A DNA stretch of 64,000 nucleotides, taken from Clostridium beijerinckii. GTDB lineage: Bacteria > Bacillota > Clostridia > Clostridiales > Clostridiaceae. The stretch is from contig NZ_CP144906.1 in assembly GCF_036699995.1 (NCBI RefSeq), positions 1,364,001-1,428,000 of the forward strand. Reading direction: 5' to 3'. The notes under the pieces are model-generated. The model was given only the letters and a program-made list of their open reading frames with translations. It was not told where the DNA came from and did no database searches. Made by a program: the position numbers and the translations under genes. The stretch's first letter is position 1. Each line of letters starts with the position of its first letter. Shown piece by piece: positions 1-9,336 of the stretch.

Positions 1-54
1 ATAGAACAATATATTAATGGACATGAAATAGAGGAAAATATAATTTTACAATAA
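1..54 (+). CDS. fmt: 3' end of methionyl-tRNA formyltransferase (partial)
   Basis: The first 17 codons read IEQYINGHEIEENIILQ and end at TAA (52-54). The gene starts outside the window. The stretch resembles the C-terminal tail of Fmt, which formylates initiator Met-tRNA. In clostridia fmt usually lies directly upstream of the YugP-type metallopeptidase and rsmB, as here. The identification rests on context plus a short tail, so it is moderate at best. Confidence 0.5.
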   Translation: MEQYINGHEIEENIILQ

Positions 55-69
55 TGGAGTTGATGTTTA

Positions 70-762
70 ATGCATTTTTATCCGTTTTTTGATCCAACAA
101 TGATATTATTAGTTCCAGCTATAATAATTTCATTTTGGGCTCAATCCAAAATTAATAGTGCGTATAGTAAGTATAGCCAAGTAAGAACAATAAATGGATA
201 TACTGGTCAACAAGTTGCAAGAATGATGTTAGATGAAGCTGGGCTTTTTGATGTTAGAATAGAATTGATAAATTCAAAGCTTGGAGATCATTACGATCCT
301 ACAAGTAAAATCCTCAGACTGTCCCCAGAGGTATATTCAGGTGGATCTATTTCTTCAGCAGGCATAGCTGCCCATGAGGTTGGGCATGCATTGCAGCATA
401 AAGAAAGGTATGCTCCACTAGTAATAAGAAATTCTATTGTGCCAGTTGTAAATATTGGCTCAAATGTATCATGGATGCTATTCTTTGTTGGTATATTATT
501 AGGTTTTAAGGGATTAACTACACTTGGAATAATTCTATTTTCAGGAGTTGTAATTTTTCAGCTAATAACATTACCTGTAGAGTTTGATGCATCTACCAGA
601 GCTTTGAATATATTAAAGTCTAGAGGAATATTATATGGTGACGAAACTAAAAGTGCACAAAAGGTTTTAGACGCAGCAGCAATGACATATGTAGCTGCAA
701 CGTTAATGGCAGTATCACAGTTAATAAGATTAATTGCTATAAGCAATAGAAGAAATGATTAG
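70..762 (+). CDS. YugP-type membrane zinc metallopeptidase
   Basis: A 230-aa membrane protein of the neutral zinc metallopeptidase family (YugP-like, Zn_peptidase_2). Residues 10-24 form an N-terminal hydrophobic segment. The zinc-binding HEVGH motif is at residues 102-106, followed by a hydrophobic block at about 125-170. It probably acts at the membrane; its substrate is unknown. It follows fmt by 15 nt and precedes rsmB by 14 nt, so it belongs to the translation-gene operon. The ATG follows a weak GGAG Shine-Dalgarno. Length matches the family. Confidence 0.85.
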   Translation: MHFYPFFDPTMILLVPAIIISFWAQSKINSAYSKYSQVRTINGYTGQQVARMMLDEAGLFDVRIELINSKLGDHYDPTSKILRLSPEVYSGGSISSAGIAAHEVGHALQHKERYAPLVIRNSIVPVVNIGSNVSWMLFFVGILLGFKGLTTLGIILFSGVVIFQLITLPVEFDASTRALNILKSRGILYGDETKSAQKVLDAAAMTYVAATLMAVSQLIRLIAISNRRND

Positions 763-776
763 TAAAGAGGTAGCGT

Positions 777-2096
777 ATGAATTGTAGAAAATTAGCAGTA
801 AAGATATTAGGAAGAGTCTTAAATGAAGGGGCTTACTCTAATATAGTATTAGCAAAAGAGTTAAATGAAGCAGAATTAAGTGATAAAGATAAAGCACTAT
901 TGACTGAAATTGTCTATGGAGTTTTAAGAAGGAAAAAAACATTAGATATTATAATTTCAAACTTTGTAAAAGACCTTAAGTTAATGAATAAAGATATCTT
1001 AAATATTTTAAGAGTAGCAATATATCAAATGAACTTTTTGGATAAGATACCTAGCTATGCTGCTTGTAATGAAGCAGTAGAGGAAGCTAAAGAAATATCA
1101 GAAAATGATTCAAAGTTAGTAAATGGAATACTTAGAAATTTCACTAAAAATCCTGATGATATTGAAGTTCTAGGAAATAAAATTGATGAATATGCATATA
1201 AGTTTTCATTTGAACCTTGGATGATAAGACTTTTAATAAAACAATATGGTGAAAATGTATCAAAGAAAATAATGTCTGGATTAAATTCAATCCCACAAGT
1301 AAGTGTTAGAGTAAATGAACTTAAAGCAGATTATGATGAAGTCTTTGAAAAATTAGAAGAACTTGAATATGAAGTTGAAGAAGGCGCTATTTGCCCAGAA
1401 GCAATTTGCATAAAAGGTGGTAAATCTATAGAAAATAATCCGCTATTCCAAGAAGGAAAAATCACAGTTCAAGATGAAAGTGCAATGATTATAGCACCAT
1501 TATTAGAATTGGAAGAAGGAATGACAGTTACAGATTTGTGTAGTGCACCTGGTGGTAAAACTACTCATATTGCTGAAATACTTCAAAACACTGGAAAAGT
1601 ATTAGCGTATGATCTTCATGAATCTAAACTTGGATTAATAAAAGAAAATTGTGAGAGATTAGGTATAACTAACGTTGAAGTTAATACAAGTGATGCAACT
1701 AAATTAAACCCAGATTTAATAGCATCTAGTGATAGAATCTTAATAGATGTTCCTTGTTCAGGGCTTGGAATAATAAGAAAAAAACCGGAAATAAAGTGGA
1801 ACAAGACAAGAAATGAATTAAGAGAAATTATAAAAATTCAAAGAGATATAATGGAATGTGCATGGATGTATTTAAAAGAGGATGGAATAATGATATATTC
1901 AACTTGTACATTAAATAAAGAAGAAAATGAAGAAAATATTGAGTGGTTTGTTAGCAGACATAAAGACTGTAGCGTGAAAAAGATCTTTATTGGTAAACAA
2001 GATAACTTAGTATACAATAGAGATGGTTCTCTAACTATTATGCCAAATGAAAATATGGATGGATTCTTTGTGGCTAAATTAGAAAAAAGACAATAG
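777..2096 (+). CDS. rsmB: 16S rRNA (cytosine967-C5)-methyltransferase RsmB
   Basis: RsmB (Sun) methylates C967 of 16S rRNA with S-adenosylmethionine. The 439-aa protein has a NusB-like N-terminal RNA-binding domain (about 1-130) and a Rossmann methyltransferase domain. Motif I is DLCSAPGGKTT (253-263), the PCS motif is at 326-328, and the catalytic cysteine is in YSTCT (C377). Length is typical. It is cotranscribed with the upstream peptidase and rlmN (11-nt gap), giving a run of rRNA modification genes. Confidence 0.95.
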   Translation: MNCRKLAVKILGRVLNEGAYSNIVLAKELNEAELSDKDKALLTEIVYGVLRRKKTLDIIISNFVKDLKLMNKDILNILRVAIYQMNFLDKIPSYAACNEAVEEAKEISENDSKLVNGILRNFTKNPDDIEVLGNKIDEYAYKFSFEPWMIRLLIKQYGENVSKKIMSGLNSIPQVSVRVNELKADYDEVFEKLEELEYEVEEGAICPEAICIKGGKSIENNPLFQEGKITVQDESAMIIAPLLELEEGMTVTDLCSAPGGKTTHIAEILQNTGKVLAYDLHESKLGLIKENCERLGITNVEVNTSDATKLNPDLIASSDRILIDVPCSGLGIIRKKPEIKWNKTRNELREIIKIQRDIMECAWMYLKEDGIMIYSTCTLNKEENEENIEWFVSRHKDCSVKKIFIGKQDNLVYNRDGSLTIMPNENMDGFFVAKLEKRQ

Positions 2097-2107
2097 TAGG
2101 TGAATAA

Positions 2108-3169
2108 ATGAACAATTTGCTAGATTTTACTTTAGAAGAACTTAAAGCATGGATGAAGGAAAATGGTGAAAGTGCATTTAGAGGTCAACAAATATTATCA
2201 TGGATTTATAAAGGTGTTAAAGAATTCGATGATATGAGAAATATACCAAAGCCATTAGTACACAAACTAAAAGAAAATTTTTTTGTAGGTTTGCCAAAGA
2301 TAATAGAAGTATATAAATCTAATATAGATGGTACAGAAAAATTCTTGTTAGGATTTAAGGATGGAAACTTAATAGAATCTGTACTAATGAGATATAAGCA
2401 TGGAAATTCCATATGCATATCCACTCAAGTTGGATGTGCGATGGGATGCAAATTTTGCGCATCTACAATTGAAGGTAAAGTTAGAAATCTTACAACTGGA
2501 GAAATTTTATCGCAAATTATGGTTGTTCAAGATTATATCAATGAAAGGATTTCTAACGTCGTATTAATGGGAAGTGGTGAACCACTTGATAATTATGATA
2601 ATGTTATGAAGTTTCTAAAAATAGTTTCTGCCGAATATGGATTAAATATTGGGCAGAGACATATAACATTATCTACTTGTGGAATTGTACCTAAGATATA
2701 CGAATTAGCAGGTAAAGAACTTAGTATAACTCTAGCTATATCGTTACATGCATTTAGTAATGATAAGAGAAAAGAGATTATGCCTATAGCTAATAGGTAT
2801 AGTATTGAGGAAGTATTAGAAGCTTGTAGATATTATATAAGCAAAACTAATAGGAGAATTACGTTTGAGTATGCACTAGTGAAAGACGTAAATGATGGCA
2901 GAGAAGATGCAAAAGCATTAGGCAAATTGTTAAAAGGTATGCTTTGTCATGTTAATTTGATACCAGTAAATGAAATAAAGGAAAATACATATAAGAGATC
3001 TTCAAAAAAGGCGATAGAAGATTTTTCGGAAATACTAAAAAATCATGGAATAGAAGTTACTACAAGACGTGAAATGGGAAGTGACATTAATGCAGCATGT
3101 GGACAACTTAGAAGAAGTTACATAAATACCCAAGAAATAGAGGGGGAGCAAAATGGTAGGTTTAGTTAG
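2108..3169 (+). CDS. rlmN: 23S rRNA A2503 / tRNA A37 C2-methyltransferase RlmN
   Basis: A radical SAM methyltransferase that makes m2A2503 in 23S rRNA and m2A37 in some tRNAs. The 353-aa sequence carries the CxxxCxxC iron-sulfur motif at C110, C114 and C117 and the second conserved region [12 protein letters not shown]. The C-terminal conserved cysteine lies in INAACGQLR. It overlaps the next gene (prpC) by 17 nt, which suggests translational coupling. Confidence 0.96.
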   Translation: MNNLLDFTLEELKAWMKENGESAFRGQQILSWIYKGVKEFDDMRNIPKPLVHKLKENFFVGLPKIIEVYKSNIDGTEKFLLGFKDGNLIESVLMRYKHGNSICISTQVGCAMGCKFCASTIEGKVRNLTTGEILSQIMVVQDYINERISNVVLMGSGEPLDNYDNVMKFLKIVSAEYGLNIGQRHITLSTCGIVPKIYELAGKELSITLAISLHAFSNDKRKEIMPIANRYSIEEVLEACRYYISKTNRRITFEYALVKDVNDGREDAKALGKLLKGMLCHVNLIPVNEIKENTYKRSSKKAIEDFSEILKNHGIEVTTRREMGSDINAACGQLRRSYINTQEIEGEQNGRFS

Positions 3170-3872
3170 TGATGTTGGGTTAAGGCGGACATTAAATGAA
3201 GACTCTGCTTCGTATTTAGAAAGAGACGAATTCAAGATTTATGTAGTGGCAGATGGAATGGGTGGACATAATGCAGGAGAAGTGGCCAGCCAGATGGCTG
3301 CAACGAATATTGTTGATTACGTAAAAGAAAACTTTTCTTCTAGTAAAGCAGAAAATTTACTTGTAGAAGCTATAGAGAAAGTAAATAAAGATATATTTAC
3401 TTTCTCTAACACTAGCGAAAATTTAAGTGGAATGGGAACTACTGTTACAACTTGTTTTATGACTAAAAATTTTATACAGGTTGCAAATGTAGGTGATAGT
3501 TGTTGTTTTGCAGTTAAAAACAATGAAATTAAAAAGATTACTAAAGATCATTCTTTAGTACAAGAACTAGTTGATATTGGGAGTATAAGTGAAAAAGAGG
3601 CGGAAAATCATCCTAAGAAAAATATTATTACAAGAGCATTAGGAACTAGCATTAATGTGAATGTAGATATATTTCAGTTAGAGAACAGAGAATATGACCT
3701 TTATATATTGTGTTCAGATGGATTGACAAATGAATTAACTAAAGAAGAGATTCTACAAGTCGTCACTGAAGGAGAAAGTTATGTAAACATTGCTAATAAA
3801 CTTGTATACTTGGCAAAGCAAAACGGTGGCAGAGATAATATAACAGTATTGTTGTTTGGAGGAGAGATGTAG
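3153..3872 (+). CDS. prpC: PP2C-family Ser/Thr phosphatase (PrpC/Stp)
   Basis: Metal-dependent PPM/PP2C phosphatase that reverses phosphorylation by the PASTA kinase encoded next. The 239-aa protein has the metal-binding VVADGMGGH motif (D34), a second GDSCCF strand, CSDGLTNEL and the C-terminal GGRDNIT motif. It has no membrane segment and should be cytosolic. It overlaps rlmN by 17 nt and ends one base before the kinase start. This phosphatase-kinase pair is a standard Firmicutes module controlling cell-wall growth, dormancy exit and translation. Confidence 0.95.
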   Translation: MVGLVSDVGLRRTLNEDSASYLERDEFKIYVVADGMGGHNAGEVASQMAATNIVDYVKENFSSSKAENLLVEAIEKVNKDIFTFSNTSENLSGMGTTVTTCFMTKNFIQVANVGDSCCFAVKNNEIKKITKDHSLVQELVDIGSISEKEAENHPKKNIITRALGTSINVNVDIFQLENREYDLYILCSDGLTNELTKEEILQVVTEGESYVNIANKLVYLAKQNGGRDNITVLLFGGEM

Positions 3873-3873
3873 C

Positions 3874-5820
3874 ATGGATGGAATTGTACTTGGAAACAGA
3901 TACGAGTTGTTAGAAAAAATAGGGGAAGGCGGAATGTCAGAAGTATTTAAGGCAAGAGACAATAAATTAAATAGGTTTGTTGCAGTTAAAATACTTAAGA
4001 AAGAACTTTGCGACAACCCTGATATTGTAGAAAAATTTAAAGGTGAGGCAACAGCTGTTGCAGCCTTATCTGACAATAATATAGTAAATATACTAGATGT
4101 AGGAACACAGGATGAAATAAATTATATTGTAATGGAATATGTTAAAGGAAAAACATTAAAAGATATTATAAAACAAGTTGGAAAGATGAATTATGAAACA
4201 GCTATATCAGTTGCAATTCAAATAGCCAAAGCTTTAGATTGTGCTCATAGAAACAATATAATACATAGAGATGTTAAGCCACAAAATATTTTAGTAACAG
4301 AAGATGGAGTTATGAAAGTAACTGATTTTGGAATAGCAAAATCATCAAATTCTGAAACTATTACAAATACTAGTACAATAATGGGATCTGCTCATTATCT
4401 TTCTCCAGAACAAGCAAAAGGAAATTTTATTGATTGTAGAACGGATTTATATTCATTAGGAGTTGTATTATATGAAATGGTTACTGGAAATCTCCCATTC
4501 CAAGCAGATACTGCTGTAACTATAGCTTTAAAACATCTTCAGGAAGAGGTTGTTCCGCCAAAAAGTGTTAATTCAAAAATTCCTGAGAGTTTAAATCAAT
4601 TAATTTTAAAAGCAATGGAAAAGGACCCTATTAAGAGATATCAGAATGCTAAGGAAATGATCTCAGATCTCCAAAGAATAAAGGATGACCCTAATGCAAA
4701 GATAGATAAAGAAGACGACAATGATCATACGATAATAATGTCTGCCGTAACTGAACAGATATCAAAGCAAGAGGAAAAGTTGCCCAATAAAAAAGATGAT
4801 GACTATGATGATGAAGACGATGATGATTATTACTACGAAGATGATGAAGATGAAAAAGGCAGTGGAATAAACAAGAAGAGAATAATGAAAATAACAATAG
4901 GTGTAGTTTTAGCATTACTATTAATAGTTTTAGGTGTTGCAGCTTTTAAAATGGTTAGTTCTGCTACTGCTAACAGTAAGGAAGTTCAGGTTCCTGACAT
5001 AGTAGGAAAGAATGTGGATGATGGGAAGAAAGCACTTGAAGCTTTAAATTTAGTTTTAGTAGAAGGTGGAACTGAAGCAAGCGATCAGCCAGAAGGAACT
5101 ATTCTTAAGATGAATCCAGATGCTGGAACTAAAGTTAAAGAAAAAAGTCAGATTAGAGTCATTGTAAGTGGAGGAGCAACAAAACTTAAGATGCCTGATT
5201 TAAAGGAGTATGATATAGATACTGCAACTACTATTTTAAAATCCTTTGGACTTAAGATTAGTGATAAAAGCGAAGCTTTTAGCGATAGTATACCAGAAGG
5301 ACAAATAATAAGTCAAACTCCGAAAAAAGATACTGAAGTAACAGCAGATGATAAGATAACAGTCGTTGTAAGTAAAGGACCGGAAGTTAAGACTACAAAA
5401 GTACCTGGTGTAGTGGGTAAAGACCAAGATACAGCTACAGGTGAATTACAAGATGCTGGTTTAAAAGTATCTGTAAATTCCCAAGAAACACAAGATGAAA
5501 GCCAAAATGGTAAAGTTTTAAAACAAACAGGAGAAGGAAATAGAGTAGAGCAGGGTACTACAATTGTTATAACAGTTGGTAAATATGTTGCAAAACAAGA
5601 TCCGCCTGTAACTAATAATCCTCCTCAAGGAAATACTAAGCCAGGTGGAAATGGAAGTACTCCTGATAAAAACACTGGAGGAACAGGTGGTACTACTACT
5701 GATACACCAGGAAAGACTCCTAATACTCCAGGTACAACTAATCCTACAGGCCCATGGGATGATACAAATAACAGCCAAAACAACACTCAAACTAAAACAT
5801 CAAATCAAAACCATCAATAA
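3874..5820 (+). CDS. prkC: PASTA-domain Ser/Thr protein kinase PrkC
   Basis: A 648-aa transmembrane kinase. The kinase domain (about 10-270) has GEGGMSEV, lysine in VAVKIL (K39), HRDVKPQN (131-138) and DFG (151-153). An acidic Asp/Glu/Tyr tract (about 308-327) is followed by one membrane segment (about 339-360). Three PASTA domains follow (about 371-565), which in this family bind muropeptides. The Gly/Thr/Pro/Asn-rich tail is longer than usual. I start at ATG 3874 because GGAGGAGAG lies 7 nt upstream; a TTG at 3856 would add six residues and overlap the SD. Ends at a terminator. Confidence 0.95.
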   Translation: MDGIVLGNRYELLEKIGEGGMSEVFKARDNKLNRFVAVKILKKELCDNPDIVEKFKGEATAVAALSDNNIVNILDVGTQDEINYIVMEYVKGKTLKDIIKQVGKMNYETAISVAIQIAKALDCAHRNNIIHRDVKPQNILVTEDGVMKVTDFGIAKSSNSETITNTSTIMGSAHYLSPEQAKGNFIDCRTDLYSLGVVLYEMVTGNLPFQADTAVTIALKHLQEEVVPPKSVNSKIPESLNQLILKAMEKDPIKRYQNAKEMISDLQRIKDDPNAKIDKEDDNDHTIIMSAVTEQISKQEEKLPNKKDDDYDDEDDDDYYYEDDEDEKGSGINKKRIMKITIGVVLALLLIVLGVAAFKMVSSATANSKEVQVPDIVGKNVDDGKKALEALNLVLVEGGTEASDQPEGTILKMNPDAGTKVKEKSQIRVIVSGGATKLKMPDLKEYDIDTATTILKSFGLKISDKSEAFSDSIPEGQIISQTPKKDTEVTADDKITVVVSKGPEVKTTKVPGVVGKDQDTATGELQDAGLKVSVNSQETQDESQNGKVLKQTGEGNRVEQGTTIVITVGKYVAKQDPPVTNNPPQGNTKPGGNGSTPDKNTGGTGGTTTDTPGKTPNTPGTTNPTGPWDDTNNSQNNTQTKTSNQNHQ

Positions 5821-5826
5821 TAAGGT

Positions 5827-5854
5827 AAGGAGAGGTTGATAAAAACCTCTCCTT
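5827..5854 (+). terminator. Hairpin after prkC
   Basis: An 11-bp perfect stem (5827-5837 with 5844-5854, arms AAGGAGAGGTT / AACCTCTCCTT) starts six bases after the prkC stop. The T-tract is poor, so it is a likely but not textbook terminator for the upstream operon. Confidence 0.7.
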
Positions 5855-5858
5855 CTAT

Positions 5859-5968
5859 GATATATATGTTGCAATTCACAATGCATATTTCACAATTCAC
5901 AATTATGGCTAAAATTCTTAAAATATTTTTAGAATTATGATGAAGAATTATTTTTGCAATATATATTT
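5859..5968 (+). repeat. MITE-like dispersed repeat, family A, copy 1
   Basis: About 110 bp with imperfect terminal inverted repeats (ATATATATGTTGCAA at left, TTGCAATATATAT at right). Inside are short direct repeats of CAATTCA/CAATGCA type and a core with an AATTCTT...AAGAATT dyad. The same element occurs at 9222-9336 and 55611-55704. This copy differs at three positions in the 64-bp core. No coding capacity. The rest of the spacer to 6194 is A+T-rich with nothing recognisable. Confidence 0.8.
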
Positions 5969-6194
5969 GTATTTAGACCTACATTAAATCTCTAAAAAGA
6001 AAATATACTATGATAGAAAATACTAATTTAGAAATTTAATATATTTTGCAATTAAGTTGTTAAGTTCTAGTCGGGTTTAGGCACTTGGTTTATTAAAATC
6101 TTAAACTTACGTTTATCTGATTAATTATTGCAGCATATATTAACATTCTATAGAAGAATATATAAATTTATTTTATAAGTTATGGAGGGAAATT

Positions 6195-7067
6195 ATGAAT
6201 GGAAAAATAATAAAGGGCATAGGAGGCTTTTATTATATTAAGACAGATGAAGGCTTAATAGAATGTAAAGCTAGAGGGAAATTTAGACATAAGGACATAA
6301 AGCCTATGGTAGGGGATGATGTTACAATTAAGATGGAACATGGAAAAGGCGTTATTGAAGAGATACATAAGAGAAAATCTCAATTGGTTAGACCTACTGT
6401 GGCAAATGTTTCTTTAGCATTTGTTGTTTTTGCAGTTAAGAATCCAGACATAAATTTTGATTTATTAAATAAGTTTTTAATTCTATGTGAATATAATAAC
6501 ATTGAGGTTATAGTTTGCTTGAATAAGATAGATTTAGTATCGGAAGAAGAAAGAGAAGAAATAAAGAAGCGAATAAATGTCATAGGTTATGAGGTTCTTT
6601 TTATAAATGCTAAAAAAGGAATAGGAATAGAGCGGTTAGAAGAAAAGATTAGAGGAAATATAACAGTTTTTTGTGGACCATCAGGAGCAGGAAAGTCAAC
6701 ATTAATAAATAAGCTTTCCAACAAAGAACATATGGAAACAGGTAATGTAAGTGAGAAGCTTGGAAGAGGTAAGCATACTACAAGACATAGTGAGTTAATT
6801 GAGGTAGCGGACGGATATATCGTTGATACCCCTGGATTTTCTACACTAGAAATAAAAGATTTAATGGATAAAAATTCTTTAAAATATTGTTTTCCTGAAT
6901 TTACACAGTATAATGATAAGTGTAAATATAGAGGTTGTTTACATTATAAAGAACCAAATTGTGCTCTAAAAGAGGCTGTAGAAAGCGAAAAGATTAATAG
7001 ATACAGATATGAATTTTATGTAAGAGCATTAGAAGAAATAATTGAGGAGGAAAAAAATAAATGGTAA
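6195..7067 (+). CDS. rsgA: Ribosome small-subunit-dependent GTPase RsgA
   Basis: Circularly permuted GTPase that helps late 30S assembly. The 290-aa protein has an OB fold (about 1-65) and permuted motifs: NKID (110-113), GPSGAGKS (161-168) and DTPG (211-214). The zinc-binding C-terminus has CKYRGCLHY and a later NCAL cysteine. An AGGGAAATTATG context supplies the SD. It overlaps rpe by 7 nt. The prkC-rsgA-rpe-thiN order is the one known from Bacillus and clostridia. Confidence 0.95.
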   Translation: MNGKIIKGIGGFYYIKTDEGLIECKARGKFRHKDIKPMVGDDVTIKMEHGKGVIEEIHKRKSQLVRPTVANVSLAFVVFAVKNPDINFDLLNKFLILCEYNNIEVIVCLNKIDLVSEEEREEIKKRINVIGYEVLFINAKKGIGIERLEEKIRGNITVFCGPSGAGKSTLINKLSNKEHMETGNVSEKLGRGKHTTRHSELIEVADGYIVDTPGFSTLEIKDLMDKNSLKYCFPEFTQYNDKCKYRGCLHYKEPNCALKEAVESEKINRYRYEFYVRALEEIIEEEKNKW

Positions 7068-7705
7068 AGATTGCACCATCAATATTATCAGCGGATTTTT
7101 CAAAGTTAGGAGAGGACATAGAAAGAATAGATAAAGGAGGAGCAGATTTTATTCATATAGATGTAATGGATGGATCTTTTGTTCCTAATATATCTTTTGG
7201 TTTACCAGTTATAAAATCTATTAGAAATAGAACAAAGAAGGTATTTGACGTTCATTTAATGATAAATAATCCATCAAATTACATAGATGCTTTTATAGAG
7301 GCTGGGGCTGATATAATTACAATTCATCATGAGGCAGATAAACATATAGATAGGACAATTAATTATATTAAGTCAAAAGGAAAAAAAGCAGCGGTTTCTT
7401 TAAATCCAGGAACTCCAACAAGCGTATTGAAAGATTTAATACCAAGTTTAGATATGGTCTTGATAATGTCTGTTAATCCGGGATTTGGAGGACAAAAATT
7501 TATACCTTATTCTTTAGATAAGATTAGAGAGATAAAAGCACTTAGCGATAGATTGAACCCAGAGCTTTTAATAGAAGTTGATGGTGGTATTGATAAGACA
7601 AATGTTAAAGAGGTTATAGAAGCAGGTGCAAATGTCATTGTTGCAGGTTCAGCAGTATTTAATGGTGGGGAAATTGATGAGAATATAAAAGCTCTAAGGG
7701 GGTAA
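7061..7705 (+). CDS. rpe: Ribulose-phosphate 3-epimerase
   Basis: Interconverts ribulose-5-phosphate and xylulose-5-phosphate in the pentose phosphate pathway. The 214-aa TIM barrel has the expected [29 protein letters not shown] and EVDGGI motifs with metal-ligand His and Asp residues. Its ATG lies inside the end of rsgA, so translation is likely coupled. The SD GAGGAGG is inside rsgA. Confidence 0.96.
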   Translation: MVKIAPSILSADFSKLGEDIERIDKGGADFIHIDVMDGSFVPNISFGLPVIKSIRNRTKKVFDVHLMINNPSNYIDAFIEAGADIITIHHEADKHIDRTINYIKSKGKKAAVSLNPGTPTSVLKDLIPSLDMVLIMSVNPGFGGQKFIPYSLDKIREIKALSDRLNPELLIEVDGGIDKTNVKEVIEAGANVIVAGSAVFNGGEIDENIKALRG

Positions 7706-7709
7706 TAAT

Positions 7710-8345
7710 TTGAACGTTGCAATTGTAAGTGGAGGAAACCCACCTTCAGAGAAGTTACTAAAGAAATATATTAGTGAAGTTGAATTTATAATAGCAGCTG
7801 ATAAGGGAAGTGAATGTCTTTATAAGTATAATATTATTCCAGACTTGCTTTTAGGTGATTTTGACTCTGCCAAAAAGGAAATTTTGGATAATATGAAGTT
7901 AAAGGTTAAGGAAGTCTTAGAATTTCGACCAGAGAAAGATTATACTGATACTGAAATTGCAGTTATGGAAGCGATAAAAAGAGGCGCAGAAAAGATATAT
8001 TTATTCGGGGCGACTGGAACTAGAATGGATCATACACTAGGAAATATAGGACTTATGCTAACTACGAAAAAAAAAGGTGCTAATTTAGAAATATTAGATG
8101 ATAATAATAGGCTTTATCTTGGAGAAAATAAAATGAGGTTATACGGAAAATATGGTGAAAATATATCATTTCATGCATTGAGCGATAAAGTAAGCAAACT
8201 TGAAATTAGTGGTGGTAAGTACAATCTACCAAGTTATGATTTGGGCTTGTTAGATCCACGAGCTATATGTAATGAATTTATTGATACACCAATAGATATA
8301 ACTTATGAAGAAGGGGAGTTATTAGTTATTCATTCCATAGACTAA
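7710..8345 (+). CDS. thiN: Thiamine pyrophosphokinase
   Basis: Transfers pyrophosphate from ATP to thiamine. The 211-aa protein shows the family motifs AADKGSECLYKY, DLLLGDFDSA, PEKDYTDTE and GATGTRMDHTLGN, the acidic catalytic region of TPK. The start is TTG (7710), preceded by AGGGGG at the end of rpe, four nt away from that gene's stop. The position downstream of rpe matches YloS/ThiN in Bacillus. Confidence 0.93.
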   Translation: MNVAIVSGGNPPSEKLLKKYISEVEFIIAADKGSECLYKYNIIPDLLLGDFDSAKKEILDNMKLKVKEVLEFRPEKDYTDTEIAVMEAIKRGAEKIYLFGATGTRMDHTLGNIGLMLTTKKKGANLEILDDNNRLYLGENKMRLYGKYGENISFHALSDKVSKLEISGGKYNLPSYDLGLLDPRAICNEFIDTPIDITYEEGELLVIHSID

Positions 8346-8408
8346 ATATTCATGAACTTATTAAATTATTTTTTATATTTATAAAGTGGAACATTTTGAG
8401 TAGTAACT

Positions 8409-8437
8409 GAATATTAATATAATAAGACGGATTAAAT
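8409..8437 (+). promoter_or_regulatory. Possible sigma-E type promoter for spoVM
   Basis: GAATATT (8409-8415) fits the sigma-E -35 consensus. A 14-nt spacer is followed by GATTAAAT (8430-8437), a weak match to CATACAAT. B. subtilis spoVM is transcribed by sigma-E, which is why I looked here. The -10 match is poor. Confidence 0.3.
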
Positions 8438-8482
8438 TTTGATTTTTATTTTTAATGTATTAATATTTGGGAGGATTTATAA

Positions 8483-8554
8483 ATGAAAATAATAGCTTTT
8501 AAATTACCTAAGTTTCTATCTAATATAATAAAGTTTTTTAGAAAAAAAGGCTAG
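8483..8554 (+). CDS. spoVM: Stage V sporulation protein SpoVM (23 aa)
   Basis: The peptide begins MKIIAFKLPKFLSNIIKFF and has 23 residues. KLPKFL at 7-12 with Pro9 matches the B. subtilis SpoVM N-terminus, and the rest is an amphipathic, positively charged helix. SpoVM recognises the curved forespore membrane and anchors SpoIVA for coat assembly. A strong GGGAGG (8469-8474) lies at normal distance from ATG 8483. The location between thiN and a reversed rpmB is exactly the Bacillus arrangement. The gene is too short for most gene finders. Confidence 0.93.
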   Translation: MKIIAFKLPKFLSNIIKFFRKKG

Positions 8555-8598
8555 AGGTACATAAGGTATAGTTTAGTTTTAGGCTTTCTAAATAGCTT

Positions 8599-8803
8599 TA
8601 GGCATAATCAAAAATAATAACAAGTCCATCTGCCAAGAAAAGTTCCTTGTTGCAGCATAGCTGCTCTTTTCATAAGCGCCCATTTTCCATCATGCTTCAT
8701 CAACAGATTGTACTAATAGGCTCGCTATGAGCCCAATCTGCTTCTTCGCCTGATGAAAAATAATCATGGCATTTTAGGCTCGTTATTTTCTTTAATATGC
8801 CTT
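8599..8803. repeat. Palindromic dispersed element, family C, copy 1
   Basis: About 205 bp with imperfect terminal inverted repeats: GGCATAATCAAAAATAATAA at left, and at right the complement of a similar GGCATATTAAAGAAAATAA. Inside is a nested hairpin, CAGATTG/CAATCTG (8704-8710, 8734-8740) enclosing GGCTC/GAGCC. Related copies are at 33891-34020 and 48952-49170, with a reduced hairpin form at 30764-30804. No protein is encoded. Confidence 0.7.
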
Positions 8804-8810
8804 AAAAATA

Positions 8811-8842
8811 AAAAATGCAATTGGGATAACAATTGCATTTTT
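8811..8842. terminator. Bidirectional terminator at the 3' end of rpmB
   Basis: Perfect 13-bp stem (8811-8823 with 8830-8842; AAAAATGCAATTG / CAATTGCATTTTT) with a GGATAA loop and T/A tracts on both sides. It ends the minus-strand rpmB transcript and can also end the plus-strand spoVM transcript. Confidence 0.9.
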
Positions 8843-8852
8843 TATTATGAAC

Positions 8853-9044
8853 TTATATTGCTCTTTGAACCTTTCCAGATCTAAGGCATCTTGTACATAC
8901 ATGAACAGTTTTTGGTGTTCCGTTAACTAAAGCTTTTACTTTCTTTATGTTAGGAGCCCAAGTTCTCTTTGATTGACGATGTGAATGGCTATAGCTTACT
9001 CCAGCTACAACACCCTTATCACAAATTTCGCATCTTCTTGCCAT
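8853..9044 (-). CDS. rpmB: Ribosomal protein bL28
   Basis: A 63-aa large-subunit protein. The sequence has the L28 features RRCEICDKG and VCTRCLRSGKV (two CxxC pairs, the zinc-binding form) and the basic SHRQSKRTW segment. A perfect AAGGAGGTG Shine-Dalgarno precedes the start on the minus strand. It is monocistronic, transcribed against its neighbours, with its own promoter and terminator, as in B. subtilis. Confidence 0.97.
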   Translation of the reverse strand: MARRCEICDKGVVAGVSYSHSHRQSKRTWAPNIKKVKALVNGTPKTVHVCTRCLRSGKVQRAI

Positions 9045-9098
9045 TAGAAAACACCTCCTTATATTCCAAAGATAATCATCTTCAATAGGACAGAGTAA

Positions 9099-9127
9099 AT
9101 TATATCATAGGAAAATGTAATAGGCAA
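9099..9127 (-). promoter_or_regulatory. Sigma-A promoter of rpmB
   Basis: On the minus strand: TTGCCT (-35, at 9122-9127), 17-bp spacer, TATAAT (-10, at 9099-9104). The leader to rpmB is about 48 nt and includes AAGGAGGTG. Confidence 0.85.
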
Positions 9128-9221
9128 GATAAATTATTAATTATAAAATAAAAAATATGTATTGCAGCTAATATAGGGCTTTACAATGGGAGTGAAGCTT
9201 ATGTGAATACCTGCCGAAATT

Positions 9222-9336
9222 TGATATATATTATGTTGCAATTCACAATGCACATTTCACAATTTACAATTACGGCTAAAATTCTTGCAATATTTTTAGA
9301 ATTATGATGAAGAATTATTTTTGCAATATATATATT
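9222..9336 (+). repeat. MITE-like dispersed repeat, family A, copy 2
   Basis: Same structure as 5859-5968, with terminal inverted ATATAT-TTGCAA arms. The 64-bp core beginning TTACGGCTAAAATTC is identical, base for base, to the copy at 55611-55704. It sits in the 800-bp spacer between rpmB and the Asp23-family gene. The remainder (about 9340-9660) looks like decayed repeat sequence with no ORF. Confidence 0.8.

Noticed and set aside
5645..5839. 64-codon frame at the end of prkC
   Set aside because: It lies in another frame of the low-complexity Thr/Pro/Asn tail of prkC and is a composition artefact.
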